Positions 55,101-64,000 of a DNA stretch of 64,000 nt are shown here, piece by piece. Each line of letters begins with the position of its first letter. Within the stretch, counting starts at the first letter, position 1. Below the pieces are notes generated by a model. It did no database searches. It was not told where the DNA came from and saw only the letters and a program-made list of their open reading frames with translations. The stretch covers positions 22,540,462 to 22,604,461 of the forward strand of contig OY811971.1 in the NCBI GenBank assembly GCA_963681505.1, given 5' to 3'. Position numbers and translations under genes: made by a program. The DNA is from Eunapius fragilis. Its lineage: Eukaryota > Porifera > Demospongiae > Spongillida > Spongillidae.

Positions 55101-56053
55101 ATTAACCCACGCACTTCTCCCTGTTGATGAAATGGTAATCGTCGAGCAGGCTGGCGGACAGGAAGTGCATCTGACGTGTCGATGCGATGGACCAGCAGTT
55201 GGGTACAACCTAGATCATTATCATTTAAGGCGATGACGTCTTGGTACTTCCACAAAAGTGCAGCCACGCTCTCTTGTACACCCGGCGCCAGACTGGAAGT
55301 CATCTGACCAATAGTATCCTTGATGGCCTGTTTAGGTCTAGACTGCTTGCGTGCAGGCTGTATCTTAGCACAATCAACAATAGAGTGCAACGTACCTACC
55401 CTCACGTTTTCATGTACAGTGACAGGTGCAAAACATGGGTTCATCACCTGGACCATTGTGTGGTTGGCAACTGCATCTGTGATAGAATGAGCAACAAGAA
55501 GACCATATGCGTGCACAAACTCTTCACATGGCTCCACTACTAGCACCCCAGCTGCAGACTTAGGTCCCGTCATCTTTACAGGCAAACACATCTGACTGTT
55601 TGGTGGAACCGTTACCTTTTCACTCAGTGCAACAAAGCATACAGGGGTATTATGTTCAATACATACAAATGACACAAAATGTACAGGCCCTTGCTCTGTG
55701 AACATAACCTTCTGTTGACGGTCTAAAACACAGCCATGACGCATCAAAAAATCCGCACCAAGAAGACATTCCTGGTGTAGATTTTTTGCCACCAATACTA
55801 CATGGTCTTTTGACAAGGGACCCACTGCTATCTGGACGGTGCATTGTCCAGTGATATTTAGCTTTCCTCCATTTGCAGCAACAACCATATGTACTGGTGC
55901 CTCCAATTGACAAGCACCTCCTGATTTAGCCTCTACCCATACGTCTTCCCTCACTAGCGTTACCGCAGAACCGGTATCGACTAATATGTCCGTAACACGA
56001 CCTTCAATGGAACCCTTAATCATTAAGGTGGAACTTACAGCCGCTGAATCCAC
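52196..56053 (-). CDS. Ty3/Gypsy Pol polyprotein lacking Gag
   Basis: An uninterrupted 1,285-codon frame: protease LVDTGSAVTLV (about residue 26), RT LDLASGYWQVEVD and VYLDDIIIF (about 450), RNase H DTDASGDGLG (about 597) and RTDHHSLQWL, the H2C2 finger (HMGAAKTLEK...CAICNSRKAP), the integrase core MDILGPLP (about 897), HTDQG (about 956) and LVERFN (about 993), then a tail with QPEPEDR repeated. It has no ATG near the start: upstream the frame runs into (TTC)n serine codons. Gag and its knuckle have been lost at the microsatellite boundary. All catalytic residues look intact. Confidence 0.9.
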   Translation of the reverse strand: MDSAAVSSTLMIKGSIEGRVTDILVDTGSAVTLVREDVWVEAKSGGACQLEAPVHMVVAANGGKLNITGQCTVQIAVGPLSKDHVVLVAKNLHQECLLGADFLMRHGCVLDRQQKVMFTEQGPVHFVSFVCIEHNTPVCFVALSEKVTVPPNSQMCLPVKMTGPKSAAGVLVVEPCEEFVHAYGLLVAHSITDAVANHTMVQVMNPCFAPVTVHENVRVGTLHSIVDCAKIQPARKQSRPKQAIKDTIGQMTSSLAPGVQESVAALLWKYQDVIALNDNDLGCTQLLVHRIDTSDALPVRQPARRLPFHQQGEVRGLIDDMLSRGIIEPCCGPWASPIVLVKKKDGSTRFCVDFRRVNDLTRKDAQPLPRIDDTLDALGGACYFSTLDLASGYWQVEVDSRDREKTGFATPFGLFQFRVMPFGLCNAPATFQRLMEQVLAGLHWTTCLVYLDDIIIFSKSIEQHLAQLSDVFARLKGAGLKIRPKKCRLLQTSVQYLGHIISGEGVRTDPAKISCVANWPIPRNKTDLQRFLGFASYYRRFVRSFAQLASPLHALTQKGAQWVWTEGCNNAFFELKKLLMSSPILALPDFSLDFVLDTDASGDGLGAVLSQMTNGEERVLAYASRALSRSERKYCATRREMLALVWAARHFRPYLYGKKFVLRTDHHSLQWLNKFKEPEGQVARWLEVLSEFDYKVVHRAGKRHTNADALSRGRCSQCGLEEEEEDETVPCDAVSHLMLPAWTEEEIKAQQSSDPDLHQMISWLEMNTFPNKCPRGVSWKLSSLWVQRRYLTLRDGVLHRIWEDVPGGGVGRHLQLVLPANLVNNVLEGLHSTLVGGHMGAAKTLEKVRARFYWPGQRNDVDVWCRKCAICNSRKAPPGRARAPLEISLAQRPLQRVAMDILGPLPETPRGNRYILVIGDYFTKWKEAFPLKDTEALTIARVFVNEFVCRFGVPDSVHTDQGKNFEAKIIKEICTLLDIKKTRTTAYHPQSDGLVERFNRTLLGMLSMAVREDEQGWDLLLPTLLLAYRTSHHATTGSTPFELMFGRDPRLPEDVLFSIPGAVEDPSQYAEVLKNRMQQARARVLKYMDIQQHRQKEYYDKGVRGKTYAVNDFVFLFNQAVGRGYSKKFHKPWQGPFKVVEVLGPTVYRIAECANPKRQKVVHFNRLKPAPAEAESQPPPEVILWPCTPRLPTDPAGALPNAGDHNEDIQPPIVPMEPEDRQPEPEDRQPEPEDRQPEPEDRQPVIELVPDVPGPRRSTRVRRPTMRYGDPVEIPETIQDEDLFG

Positions 56054-56070
56054 CGAACTCTTCTTCCTCG

Positions 56071-56935
<865 letters not shown>

Positions 56936-57172
56936 GAAATATTGGGTGGGACTGGGTACGGACGATGGGGACGAGTATTTTTGTTCTCTAAAAGTACACC
57001 TTCTTACGACATATGTATAACGCAGAACCGTTCTCCTTTTTGATATTGCTCAATTGCCACTAAAAGCGAAGTGACCCGACACTTGGCTGTCCCGCTAGAC
57101 GCGAGTGGCGTTTTTAATGACATTCATGATACAGCAGGATTCCTATATGGAACCTACTCGCGTAGGTTCCGA
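56936..57172 (+). repeat. End module A with terminal hairpin (right edge of unit 2)
   Basis: GGGACTGGGTACGGACGATG, a degenerate ACGCAGAACCG region, GCTAGACGCGAGTGGCG, TTTTTAATGACATTCATGAT and TCCTATAT, then the hairpin GGAACCTA-CTCGCG-TAGGTTCC (57149-57170). The Ginger-like arm restarts at 57173. Confidence 0.78.
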
Positions 57173-58732
57173 TTAAGTACAATGTAAATTAAAAAATAAA
57201 ACAAAAGCAAGCTTTGGCCAAAAACTTAACAGTTCACAAATAGATTCCAGGTCTGCATCAATAGGTATCCTCGCCTTTCTTCCAAACATCACTTCAAATG
57301 GAGTGTAATTAGTTGATTCACGGGACGAAGTGTTGTATGCAAATACTGCTGAATCAATGAATCTCTTTAGGTCCCATCACTGCTTTTGAGAGCATTCTCT
57401 GCAAAGTTTGATTGCATCATTCTTCAAGACCATTTGACTACTCAAAAAATACTTATGTGGAACTTTAAACTAAACAAGTAAATAAAAACATTCTCTTTCT
57501 TCAAGACCATTTGACTACTCAAAAAAATACTTATGTGGAACTTTAAACTAAATTATACACTTTGTGTACATGTGGATGGTAAGGAGTAATTAGACAGTGT
57601 CATATCCCCAACTGTTTCATCATTGCATTGTTCAGTTTGTTCCTGAATTCAGAACCAATGTCTGTTGTCGAAATACTGGGCAATCCCATGCGCATTCATA
57701 TCTAGATATACATGTAATTAAAAATATGGTAAAGTGCGTGATCAGCATATACCTTGTACAGTGCACTTGCCACTAGATGTGCCTCTTATTTTGGAACTGC
57801 AACCGCTTCAACCCATTTCGAAAAGTGATCAGTCACTCAGTGTAAGAATGTATCTACATACAATTAAAAAATAAAGTGTAATCTATCCTGTGAAAGCAAG
57901 AATTCCTTGCATAACATGAAATAAATGAACTGATAATGAAATTGGTGAAATCGGCCCAAAAAAGTCAATTGCTACGTGATACCATATTGTGTATATACAG
58001 GAACAGGATGAAGTTCAGTAGAAGTAAAAACAAGTTTATCAGAATCCTTCTGGCAAGCCTCACAGGATGCTCCGGTAAAAACATGTCAGTAAATGTGCAT
58101 GACTAATTGCAACCATTACTAGTTGAAAAACGTCTTTGTTGAGTCCTTTCCATGTGAAACGTTCTCTAATCCTTTTGATGGTACTTTTTGTTCCCAGATG
58201 GCCAGACGTAGAGACAGAATGGCAGGAATGTAGAATCCTCTGCCTCTCACATGCATCCAAAATGAGCCTCACAACCTATTTCAGTAAACATGCGAAAGAG
58301 CGACGATGTGGTGAAATCGGAGGAGTTATCCTAAGACCCTAAAACCATACGCTACATTCGATGCAAACAACGCACACTTCGTATCCTTGTAATGAGGGAT
58401 TCAATAGTCATTATTTGTCTCCTACTATATCATGCTTATCAAAGAGTGGATAAGAATCTTTTTGCACGTACATGTAGTTACAGACTGCACGCACCTTAGT
58501 CGTTCCATTCATTACTCTTTTTGGTCCACGCTTCGCCATTCTTTAAGAAAATCTTTTCCCACTTTCGTCTGATTGATCGTTTCTTGTTCGCATCGCATCC
58601 TTCAGGGTACTTTCCATTGAACTTGTAACTGTATAGGCCAGTTCAAGAGTGTCACCTTCTTCGTCTGTCCCTGATTCTGACGACATTAAATATATTTTCA
58701 ACACCTTCCAAAGGAAAAAAACTACGTGGGAC
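57173..58732 (-). pseudogene. Ginger-like integrase gene, left arm of palindrome
   Basis: The reverse complement matches 58850-60367. It carries frames for MSSESGTDEEGDTLELAY, KYPEGCDANKKRSI, RILHSCHSVSTSGHLGTK (H2C2 region), CEACQK and DHFSKWVEA, with short introns. A frameshift follows LELAY. A 55-bp stretch near 57430-57550 is duplicated around a 24-bp scrap of fold-back end. The gene continues at 51437-51363 and 47810-47500. Confidence 0.75.
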
Positions 58733-58843
58733 TGTCACGCACGATTTGGTCCGCGTCTAATTTCGGTCCGGCCGGACCATAAAAGGCTGCCTGAAATTGT
58801 CTGGCCGGACAATTTTAGGTGCTCAATTTTGTCCTACGTGACA
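58733..58843. mobile_element. Shared terminus at palindrome centre
   Basis: The segment begins TGTCACG and ends CGTGACA, with GGTCCGGCCGGACC and GTCTGGCCGGAC inside and AGGCTGCCTGAAATTGTC as at 47280. It looks like the terminal repeat of the Ginger-like element read in both directions. Confidence 0.6.
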
Positions 58844-58849
58844 TTATTT

Positions 58850-60796
58850 GGTCCCATGTAGCTTTTTCCTTTGGAAGGTGTTGAGAATGTCGCAGAATCA
58901 GGGGCAGACGAAGAAGGTGACAATCTTGAACTGGCCTACAGTTACAAGGTCAATGGAAAGTACCCTGAAGGATGCGATGCGAACAAGAAACGATCAATCA
59001 GACGAAAGACGGAAAAGATTTTCTTAAAGAATGGCGAAGCGTGGACTAAGAGAAAAATGAATGGAACGACTAAGGTGCGTGCAGCATGTAACTACGTGCT
59101 CTTGGTGGCAAAAAGATTCTTATCCACTCTTTGGTCATCGTTGATAAGCACGGTAGTAGGAGACAAATTACGACTACAGAATCCCTCATTACAAGGATAC
59201 GAAGTGTGCGTTGTTTGCATCGAATGTAACGTATGGTTTTAGGGTCTTAGGATAACTCCTCCGATTTTGCCACGTCGTCGCTCTTTCGCATGTTTACTGA
59301 AATAGGTTGTGAGGCTCATTTTGGATGCATGTGAGAAGCAGAGGATTCTACATTCCTGCTATTCTGATCCTACGTCTGGCCATTTGGGAACAAAACGTAC
59401 CATCAGAAGGATTAGAGAACGTTTAACATGGAAAGGACTCAACAAAGAAGTTTTTCAACTAGTAATGGTTGCAATTAGTCATGCACATTTACTGACATGT
59501 TTTTACAGGTATAGCATCGTGTGAGGTTTGCCAGAAGGATTCTGAAAAACTTGTCAAGTTGTTACTTCTACTGAACTTCATCCTGTTCCTGTATACACCA
59601 CTTGGTATCAGGTTGCAATTGACTTTATTGGGCCGATTTCACCAATTTCATTATCAGGATACAGGTCAGCTCATTTATTTTTTCATAGTATGCAGGGAAT
59701 ACTTGCTTTCACAGGGTAGATTACACTTCATTTTTTAATTGTTGTATGTAGGTGCATTCTTACACTGAGTGACCACTTTTCGAAATGGGTTGAAGCGGTT
59801 GCAGTTCCAACCAAAGAGGCACATCTAGTGGCAAGTGCACTATGCAAGGTATATGCTGATCATTCATTGTGTGCACTTTACCATATTGTACATGTATATC
59901 TAGATATTCATGCGCATGGGATTGCCCAGCATTTTGACAACATGCAGACAATGGTTCTGAATTCAGGAACAAACTGAACAATGCAATGATGAAACAGTTG
60001 GGGATACGACACTGTCTAATTACTCCTTACCATCCACAGGTACACAAAGTGTATAATTTTAGTTTAAAGTTCCATTTTTGAGTAGTCAAATGGTCTTGAA
60101 GAACGATATAATCAAACTTTGCAAAGAATGCCCTCAAAATCAGTGATGGAACATAAGGAATTTGGGATCAATTCATTGATTCAGCAGTATTTGCATACAA
60201 CACTTCATCCATACAACACTTCATCCCATGAATCAACTAATTACACTCCATTTGAAGTGAAAGGCGAGGATACCTATTGATGCAGACCTGAAGTCTATTT
60301 GTGAACTATTAAGTTTTTTTTGCCAAAGCTTGCTTTTGTTTTATTTTATAATTTACATTGTACTTAATACTTTTTTAGTTCAGCAATGGAACCAAACACA
60401 GCCAACCACATGGAACATGTGTCCATACAAAGACAAAGGATTTTGAAGAATGTATATCCTTGTTGCACAGGTGTAAAGTATACATATTATACTGTGGCAT
60501 CATGTACACTTTTGCTCCTAGGCTAAGCAAAAGCAGCAATATGATGCCAAACACGCTAGAGCCGCATTGTTTGAAATTGGTGCTAAGGTGGTTAACATGG
60601 ATTTTGTTCGGAAAAAGAGGAAGGGAGGGAAATTGGACCCCAAATGGGTTACATTATAACTGCAAAGTTCAGCAAAGGATTTTACTCCTTGCAATCTGTT
60701 GCAAATTCTTCTGACAGTATCATGCAAGCATGTGAATGGTGCACACCTTAAGATAATCTATAAAATACCCACAAGTCTCATTTTGTTCCATATAAG
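58850..60796 (+). pseudogene. Ginger-like integrase gene, right arm plus C-terminus
   Basis: Exons in order: KVNGKYPEGCDANKKRSIRR; TSGHLGTKRTIRRIRERLT with WKGLNKEVFQLV (H2C2-type zinc region); after a short intron ending TTTTTACAG, CEVCQK; FIGPISPISLSGY; LTLSDHFSKWVEAVAVPT; the region of DNGSEFRNKLNNAMMKQLG then CLITPYHPQ; LEERYNQTLQRM; NYTPFEV; DAKHARAALFEIGAKVV with KGGKLDPKWV. This is the D,D,E integrase of GIN/Ginger type, carried by a DNA transposon rather than an LTR element. Frameshifts (for example near the start and after 60000) make it inactive. Homology to the left copy ends at about 60796, so its terminus is missing. Confidence 0.75.
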
Positions 60797-60826
60797 GTAA
60801 ACTGCCATATTGGCCTTATTGGAACA

Positions 60827-60847
60827 GGGGGGGGGGGGGGGGGGGGT
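60827..60847 (+). repeat. Poly-G tract
   Basis: A G20-type homopolymer following GGAACAG. Confidence 0.85.
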
Positions 60848-60983
60848 CAGAATAACCGCAGCCTATAACCACAGTTGATAATACCCTTTAGCGAACTACG
60901 CCCCTAAGTAGTTAATTTGTTTTCACGTAGTACGAAAGCTAGTTAGTAAACCTCTTATTTCTTGGAGGCTAAGCGTGGAAGAA

Positions 60984-61325
60984 ATGGCTGGCAGCGAAAG
61001 GGAAAGCGCCTATCCCAGTTAATAGTAAAGTTAATAGTATACGTGGTCTCAAAACTCGAGACCACGTATTAGATTCAGCCCGAGCGGAACTACATAGCAG
61101 AGCCTCAAAAGAAACGGACCTCTCAACGTGAAAACGATTGAGCAGAGCCTGAAAGAAACGGACCTCTCGACGCGCAAGGTATCGAGCAGATCTCGAAAAG
61201 GAGCGGACCTCTCGACGTGCAAGGTATCGAGCAGATCCTGAAAAGGAACGGGCTGCTAAAAGACAGCGATATTGCCATAGTCCTGAACGTGCATCTCGCT
61301 CGGCGAATAGAGTTAAGGTCACTCA
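60984..61325 (+). pseudogene. Charged-repeat exon, relative of 49986-50827
   Basis: The plus frame has repeats of RARYRADPEKERAAKRQRY type (KERTSRRARYRADLEKE) and ends VKVTQR at donor AAAG|GTATGT. The period is about 15 aa / 45 bp, as in the other exon. The N-terminal part contains stops and an inverted repeat. Probably the remains of a second member of the unit-borne gene family. Confidence 0.5.
61039..61069. other. 12-bp stem hairpin
   Basis: ATACGTGGTCTC, a 7-nt loop, GAGACCACGTAT: a perfect stem at the start of the charged-repeat exon. Role unknown. Confidence 0.7.
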
Positions 61326-61504
61326 AAGGTATGTCGTACCTTTACAACCTCCCTCTCATATCAAGATGGATTACTTAACATGCTACGGCTCATAATCGGG
61401 TATGAATAAAAATCAATGAAACAAGTAATAATGATTTGAAATAGGGATACAAGAGAATACACGAATGGGAATAAATGCATATACAAGATTTACAGTTATA
61501 ATAC

Positions 61505-62125
61505 AGACAATAACTTGTACAATACAGATAAACAAGCACATAACGTTAAATTACCTACCACCTAGCCTAAATAATATATCAGTAGCCGGTGTCTGAGATG
61601 GCCCTTGACAGCAGAGCCCTCACATTTGCCCTAACAAGGGTCATGCTCAACCTTTGATATAGGGCTGTGACAGATGCAGACTTTGGGCAGTTCTGACGTG
61701 TGGCCAAGCGAGAGGCTAGCTGCGATATTGCCCACTTTGCTTCAGTGCCCCAACACCCATAGGTCTCCACAGTTATTGGGATGCATACCCAACCCAGTTC
61801 TGCATATTTGGAGTCATTGGCCTTATGCTTTCTCTCCTCTGCTGCAAAGGCTGCAGACCCTGCTGTCACACTCGCTTCAGGTAAATTACTTGAGGTTAGC
61901 GGTGATGTGACAGTAAAGTCAAATGCAGCAGACTTTCCCATCATCCAGTTTGCTGCCAGGACATCAGCTGGTCGCGTGTGGCGCTCCTCAGATGTGAAGC
62001 CGTACCCAACCTCCACCTGAGCACTTATGCAGGCTCTCCTACATGACTCTGCAAATACATCCCGAAGCCTGTTGTGACGAATGACCACATCGCCCCCATG
62101 CTTGCATGTCAAAGCATGGTGGCCT
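61505..62125 (-). pseudogene. 5'-truncated copy of the RLE-type LINE
   Basis: Begins at GGCCACCATGCTTTGACATG (equivalent to 16704) and reads TCKHGGDVVIRHNRLRDVF to the natural stop ISDTGY, then 3' UTR to about 61505. It closely matches 16704-17310, with few differences. The nuclease motif RPADVLAANW...AFDFTV is intact. Target-primed 5' truncation is typical of LINEs. No A tail is visible. Confidence 0.85.
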
Positions 62126-62132
62126 CAGTTAC

Positions 62133-62310
62133 CTTCTACATAGCGCTGCACAACATGTACGTAGCGCTCTACGTAATCGCCATGTAAAACACACGGATGC
62201 GATGACTCCCGGTTCAATTCCTCTACTGACGTTTGCATACCCTGATCACTACGTCTCGAGCAATCGCCGAGAAAAACTACTTCACTATAATGGGTATCTG
62301 AGAGGCGCAT
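62133..62310 (-). CDS. Putative first coding exon, unknown gene
   Basis: The ATG at 62310 opens MRLSDTHYSEVVFLGDCS; the frame stays open to donor GAAG|GTAACT. TATTTATG lies just upstream. The truncated LINE starts about 7 bp into the presumed intron. No family recognised. Confidence 0.35.
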
Positions 62311-62421
62311 AAATAGCTCGTAATAACGCTTGCTAAAGAGTACATATATGAGTACATAAACTCCTTATCAATATTTCAACGCCCGGCAAAGCTTGATGCA
62401 TTCATTACTTTACCACTCACC

Positions 62422-64000
62422 CAGAGGCGGATACAGAATTTTCAAAAAGGGTCATCTGCTTGTGTGCATACAAATTCTGAACTATGAAATTTACTGTAGG
62501 CCCTTGCAAAACAGAAAAGTTCTTCTGCACACCTCTTGGAATCAATTAAGGTTGTATTTTTCACAAAAACTAGTCACAGCACGTGTTAAGTCATAGACAG
62601 TGTTGTACATTTTGCTGAGACGTGGAAAACAGTTAGATGAAAATACAGACAGCATTTCATACAGTGACCTGTTCTTTTCGAACCTGTTTCTCATGGAGCT
62701 TAAGACAGAATCTAGTACAACATAAAGCGTTTCGTGTTTCCATTTTGACTCAGGGGTTTCTGGAGACCCTGAAGTTCCAGGTGCTCCTTTAGGACGACGC
62801 GCTCTAGTTGTGTGCCATTGGATAGATTGGATGTGTTTAAAAGTGTCATCCATAGTTTTTATGACGTCAAGTGACCCATACTGCATTTTTTCAAGAGACG
62901 CAATTGAGACGTCTTCATCGCTCTTGAAAGGTCATTGTCAATACTTTGCAGGTAGCGACTCAGTGGACCAGTTATGGCGAATATCTCACTGAACAACAGA
63001 GCAGTTGCCAGAAATTGTTTGGTCTGAATTGAGATTAAAAGCCCAGCTGCCTCAGATCTGTGCTTTGTGTCAAATGACGTATCTGTATGAACGATGTTTA
63101 AAGCCTCAAGGATGCTCTCATACCGATCCAAAAATGTCCGCAAACACATCTCCCTTGCATTCCATCTAACAGTGTTTAATCGTTTAAGAGAGCGAATCGG
63201 AAGGCCATGCGACAACTGTATCGATTCTAATACGTTATGGACTTTTATGAGACCTACGGAATAAGACGTACAACGTTTCAAGATTACCAAATAGAGTCAC
63301 TACGTCAACTGCAATTGCTGCTGAATCTGCCAACACAAGGTTTAGAGTATGAGCATAGCAGTGGTTATAGAGGATATTAGGGTTTATTTGGTCCTTAATA
63401 AGAGCTTGCAAGCCACCATAGCATCCACTCATGTTTGATGCCCCATCATACGATTGAGCTATAAGCTTCTCAAACGACACATTCTTAGATTGCAGCGTTG
63501 AAAATATCACTCCAAACAAATCTTCGGCTGTTGTACTCATTGCCCTTCGGCAAGCCAGAAGGTGTTCAGAAATATTTCCATTTGTGGAGACTATTCGAAC
63601 GCAAATGCTTATCTGTTCGTGATGAGCTACGTCAGGAGTTGTATCAGCTATGAGAGCACATGCAGCTGAATCTTCAATAGCCTTCACGATGTGATCCGTT
63701 ACTAGCTGGCTAATGGTTTGTATCAAGTTGTTTTGCGTTGTATTGCTAAGAAACGATAAATGAGAACCTCGTCCTTTATGTCCCGGCTTGCCACATGACT
63801 CAATCCTACTTTGAATATCTTTTATCTTCTTCAAATGTTGTAGCAATGGGACGTCGTAATGTGAAATTAATTTTAGCAATTCGATAAAATTTCCAGTATT
63901 TACAGAATCGTCTACCAACGATTCTCTGTGGCCTCTCAAGGGTAAACCCTGCTGTCCCAGAAATATAATGGCATCCACAATGCGCGCTAGTATTGTTCTA
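62422..64000 (-). mobile_element. hAT element, right part outside window
   Basis: The terminus CAGAGGCGGATACAGAATTT at 62422 is a hAT-type end; the coding remnant reads leftward towards it. The other end lies beyond 64000. Confidence 0.65.
62542..63978 (-). pseudogene. hAT-family transposase (ZMYM/TTF-type), frameshifted, 5' end beyond window
   Basis: Three overlapping minus frames form one protein: (63978-63235) QSRIESCGKPGHKGRGSHLS, ALIADTTPDVAHHEQISICV, SYDGASNMSGCYGGLQAL and HCYAHTLNLVLADS; (63290-62859) ESIQLSHGLPIRSLKRLNTV, RWNAREMCL; (62886-62542) the C-terminus. D(T)T.D..hHEQ, YDGAsNMsG, CyaH.lNLvl and T RW are hallmarks of hAT transposases of the DUF4371/ZMYM1-like group. Frameshifts near 63245 and 62875 disable it. 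The hAT C-terminal dimerisation motif is not evident. Confidence 0.8.

Larger units (their letters stand above)
57173..60367. repeat. 3.2-kb imperfect palindrome
   Basis: Arms 57173-58732 and 58850-60367 are inverted copies with scattered differences, separated by about 117 bp. The outer edges are TTAAGTACAATGTAAATT and its complement. The inner edges are ACCTTCCAAAGGAAAAA and its complement. Confidence 0.92.

Noticed and set aside
62180..62235. tRNA/SINE B-box-like GGTTCAATTCC
   Set aside because: No matching A box at the right distance and no acceptor stem; it overlaps a plausible coding exon.

Overview
This is a metazoan nuclear window: spliced small exons with GT/AG borders, SRCR and LDL-receptor class A modules, long microsatellites, and very dense, nested eukaryotic transposable elements. 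There are no operons or prokaryotic signals. The mix (SRCR/LDLa genes, DIRS-like, Ginger-like, hAT, Mutator-like and Gypsy elements, short introns) suggests an early-branching marine invertebrate such as a sponge or cnidarian. The species call is inference.

Layout. Positions 510-10945 and 39015-46830 are two diverged copies of one segmental duplication, in the same orientation. Each carries a DIRS/Ngaro-like gag (and, in copy 1, RT) on the minus strand, a small fold-back MITE, a C-terminal scrap of an RLE-type LINE, a 30-bp minisatellite and exons of an atypical Rab-like GTPase gene. Copy 1 alone holds a 4,117-bp CACTA-like element (5508-9624) built around a 154-bp satellite. Copy 2 alone holds a 537-bp Mutator-like fold-back element (40856-41392). 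Positions 11583-17340 are an RLE-class LINE split by a 1,856-bp Mutator-like element (12312-14167) with 99-bp identical TIRs and a 9-bp TSD, which itself carries pieces of a DIRS-like polyprotein and a RecQ-like helicase. Positions 17507-30830 hold exons of SRCR/LDLa host genes on the minus strand. One SRCR exon is cut by a young Gypsy element (17803-22812; LTRs differ at 2 of 103 sites; 5-bp TSD). Positions 31.6-38 kb are microsatellite-rich with few genes.

Positions 46.8-60.8 kb are a nest of insertions. Two Ginger-like integrase genes lie head to head as a large inverted repeat (57173-58732 and 58850-60367). The left copy continues at 51363-51437 and 47224-47810, because it was interrupted twice by large composite units (47811-51362 and 51438-57172). 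Comparison with the uninterrupted right copy shows that both units inserted without an obvious target-site duplication. Both begin with a fold-back segment and end with a (GAA/GAC)n tract plus a terminal variable-stem hairpin. The same two end modules recur near each other elsewhere in the window. This is the best candidate here for an undescribed, Helitron/Helentron-like system. One unit carries its own spliced, charged-repeat gene. The other contains an LTR element lacking gag and an approximately 865-bp GAA/GAC microsatellite. Positions 60.98-64 kb contain a relative of that charged-repeat exon, a 5'-truncated LINE copy next to a possible first exon, and a decayed hAT transposase that runs off the window edge.

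Most coding sequence here is mobile and damaged. Only the SRCR, LDLa and Rab-like exons, and a few unassigned spliced exons, look like host genes.
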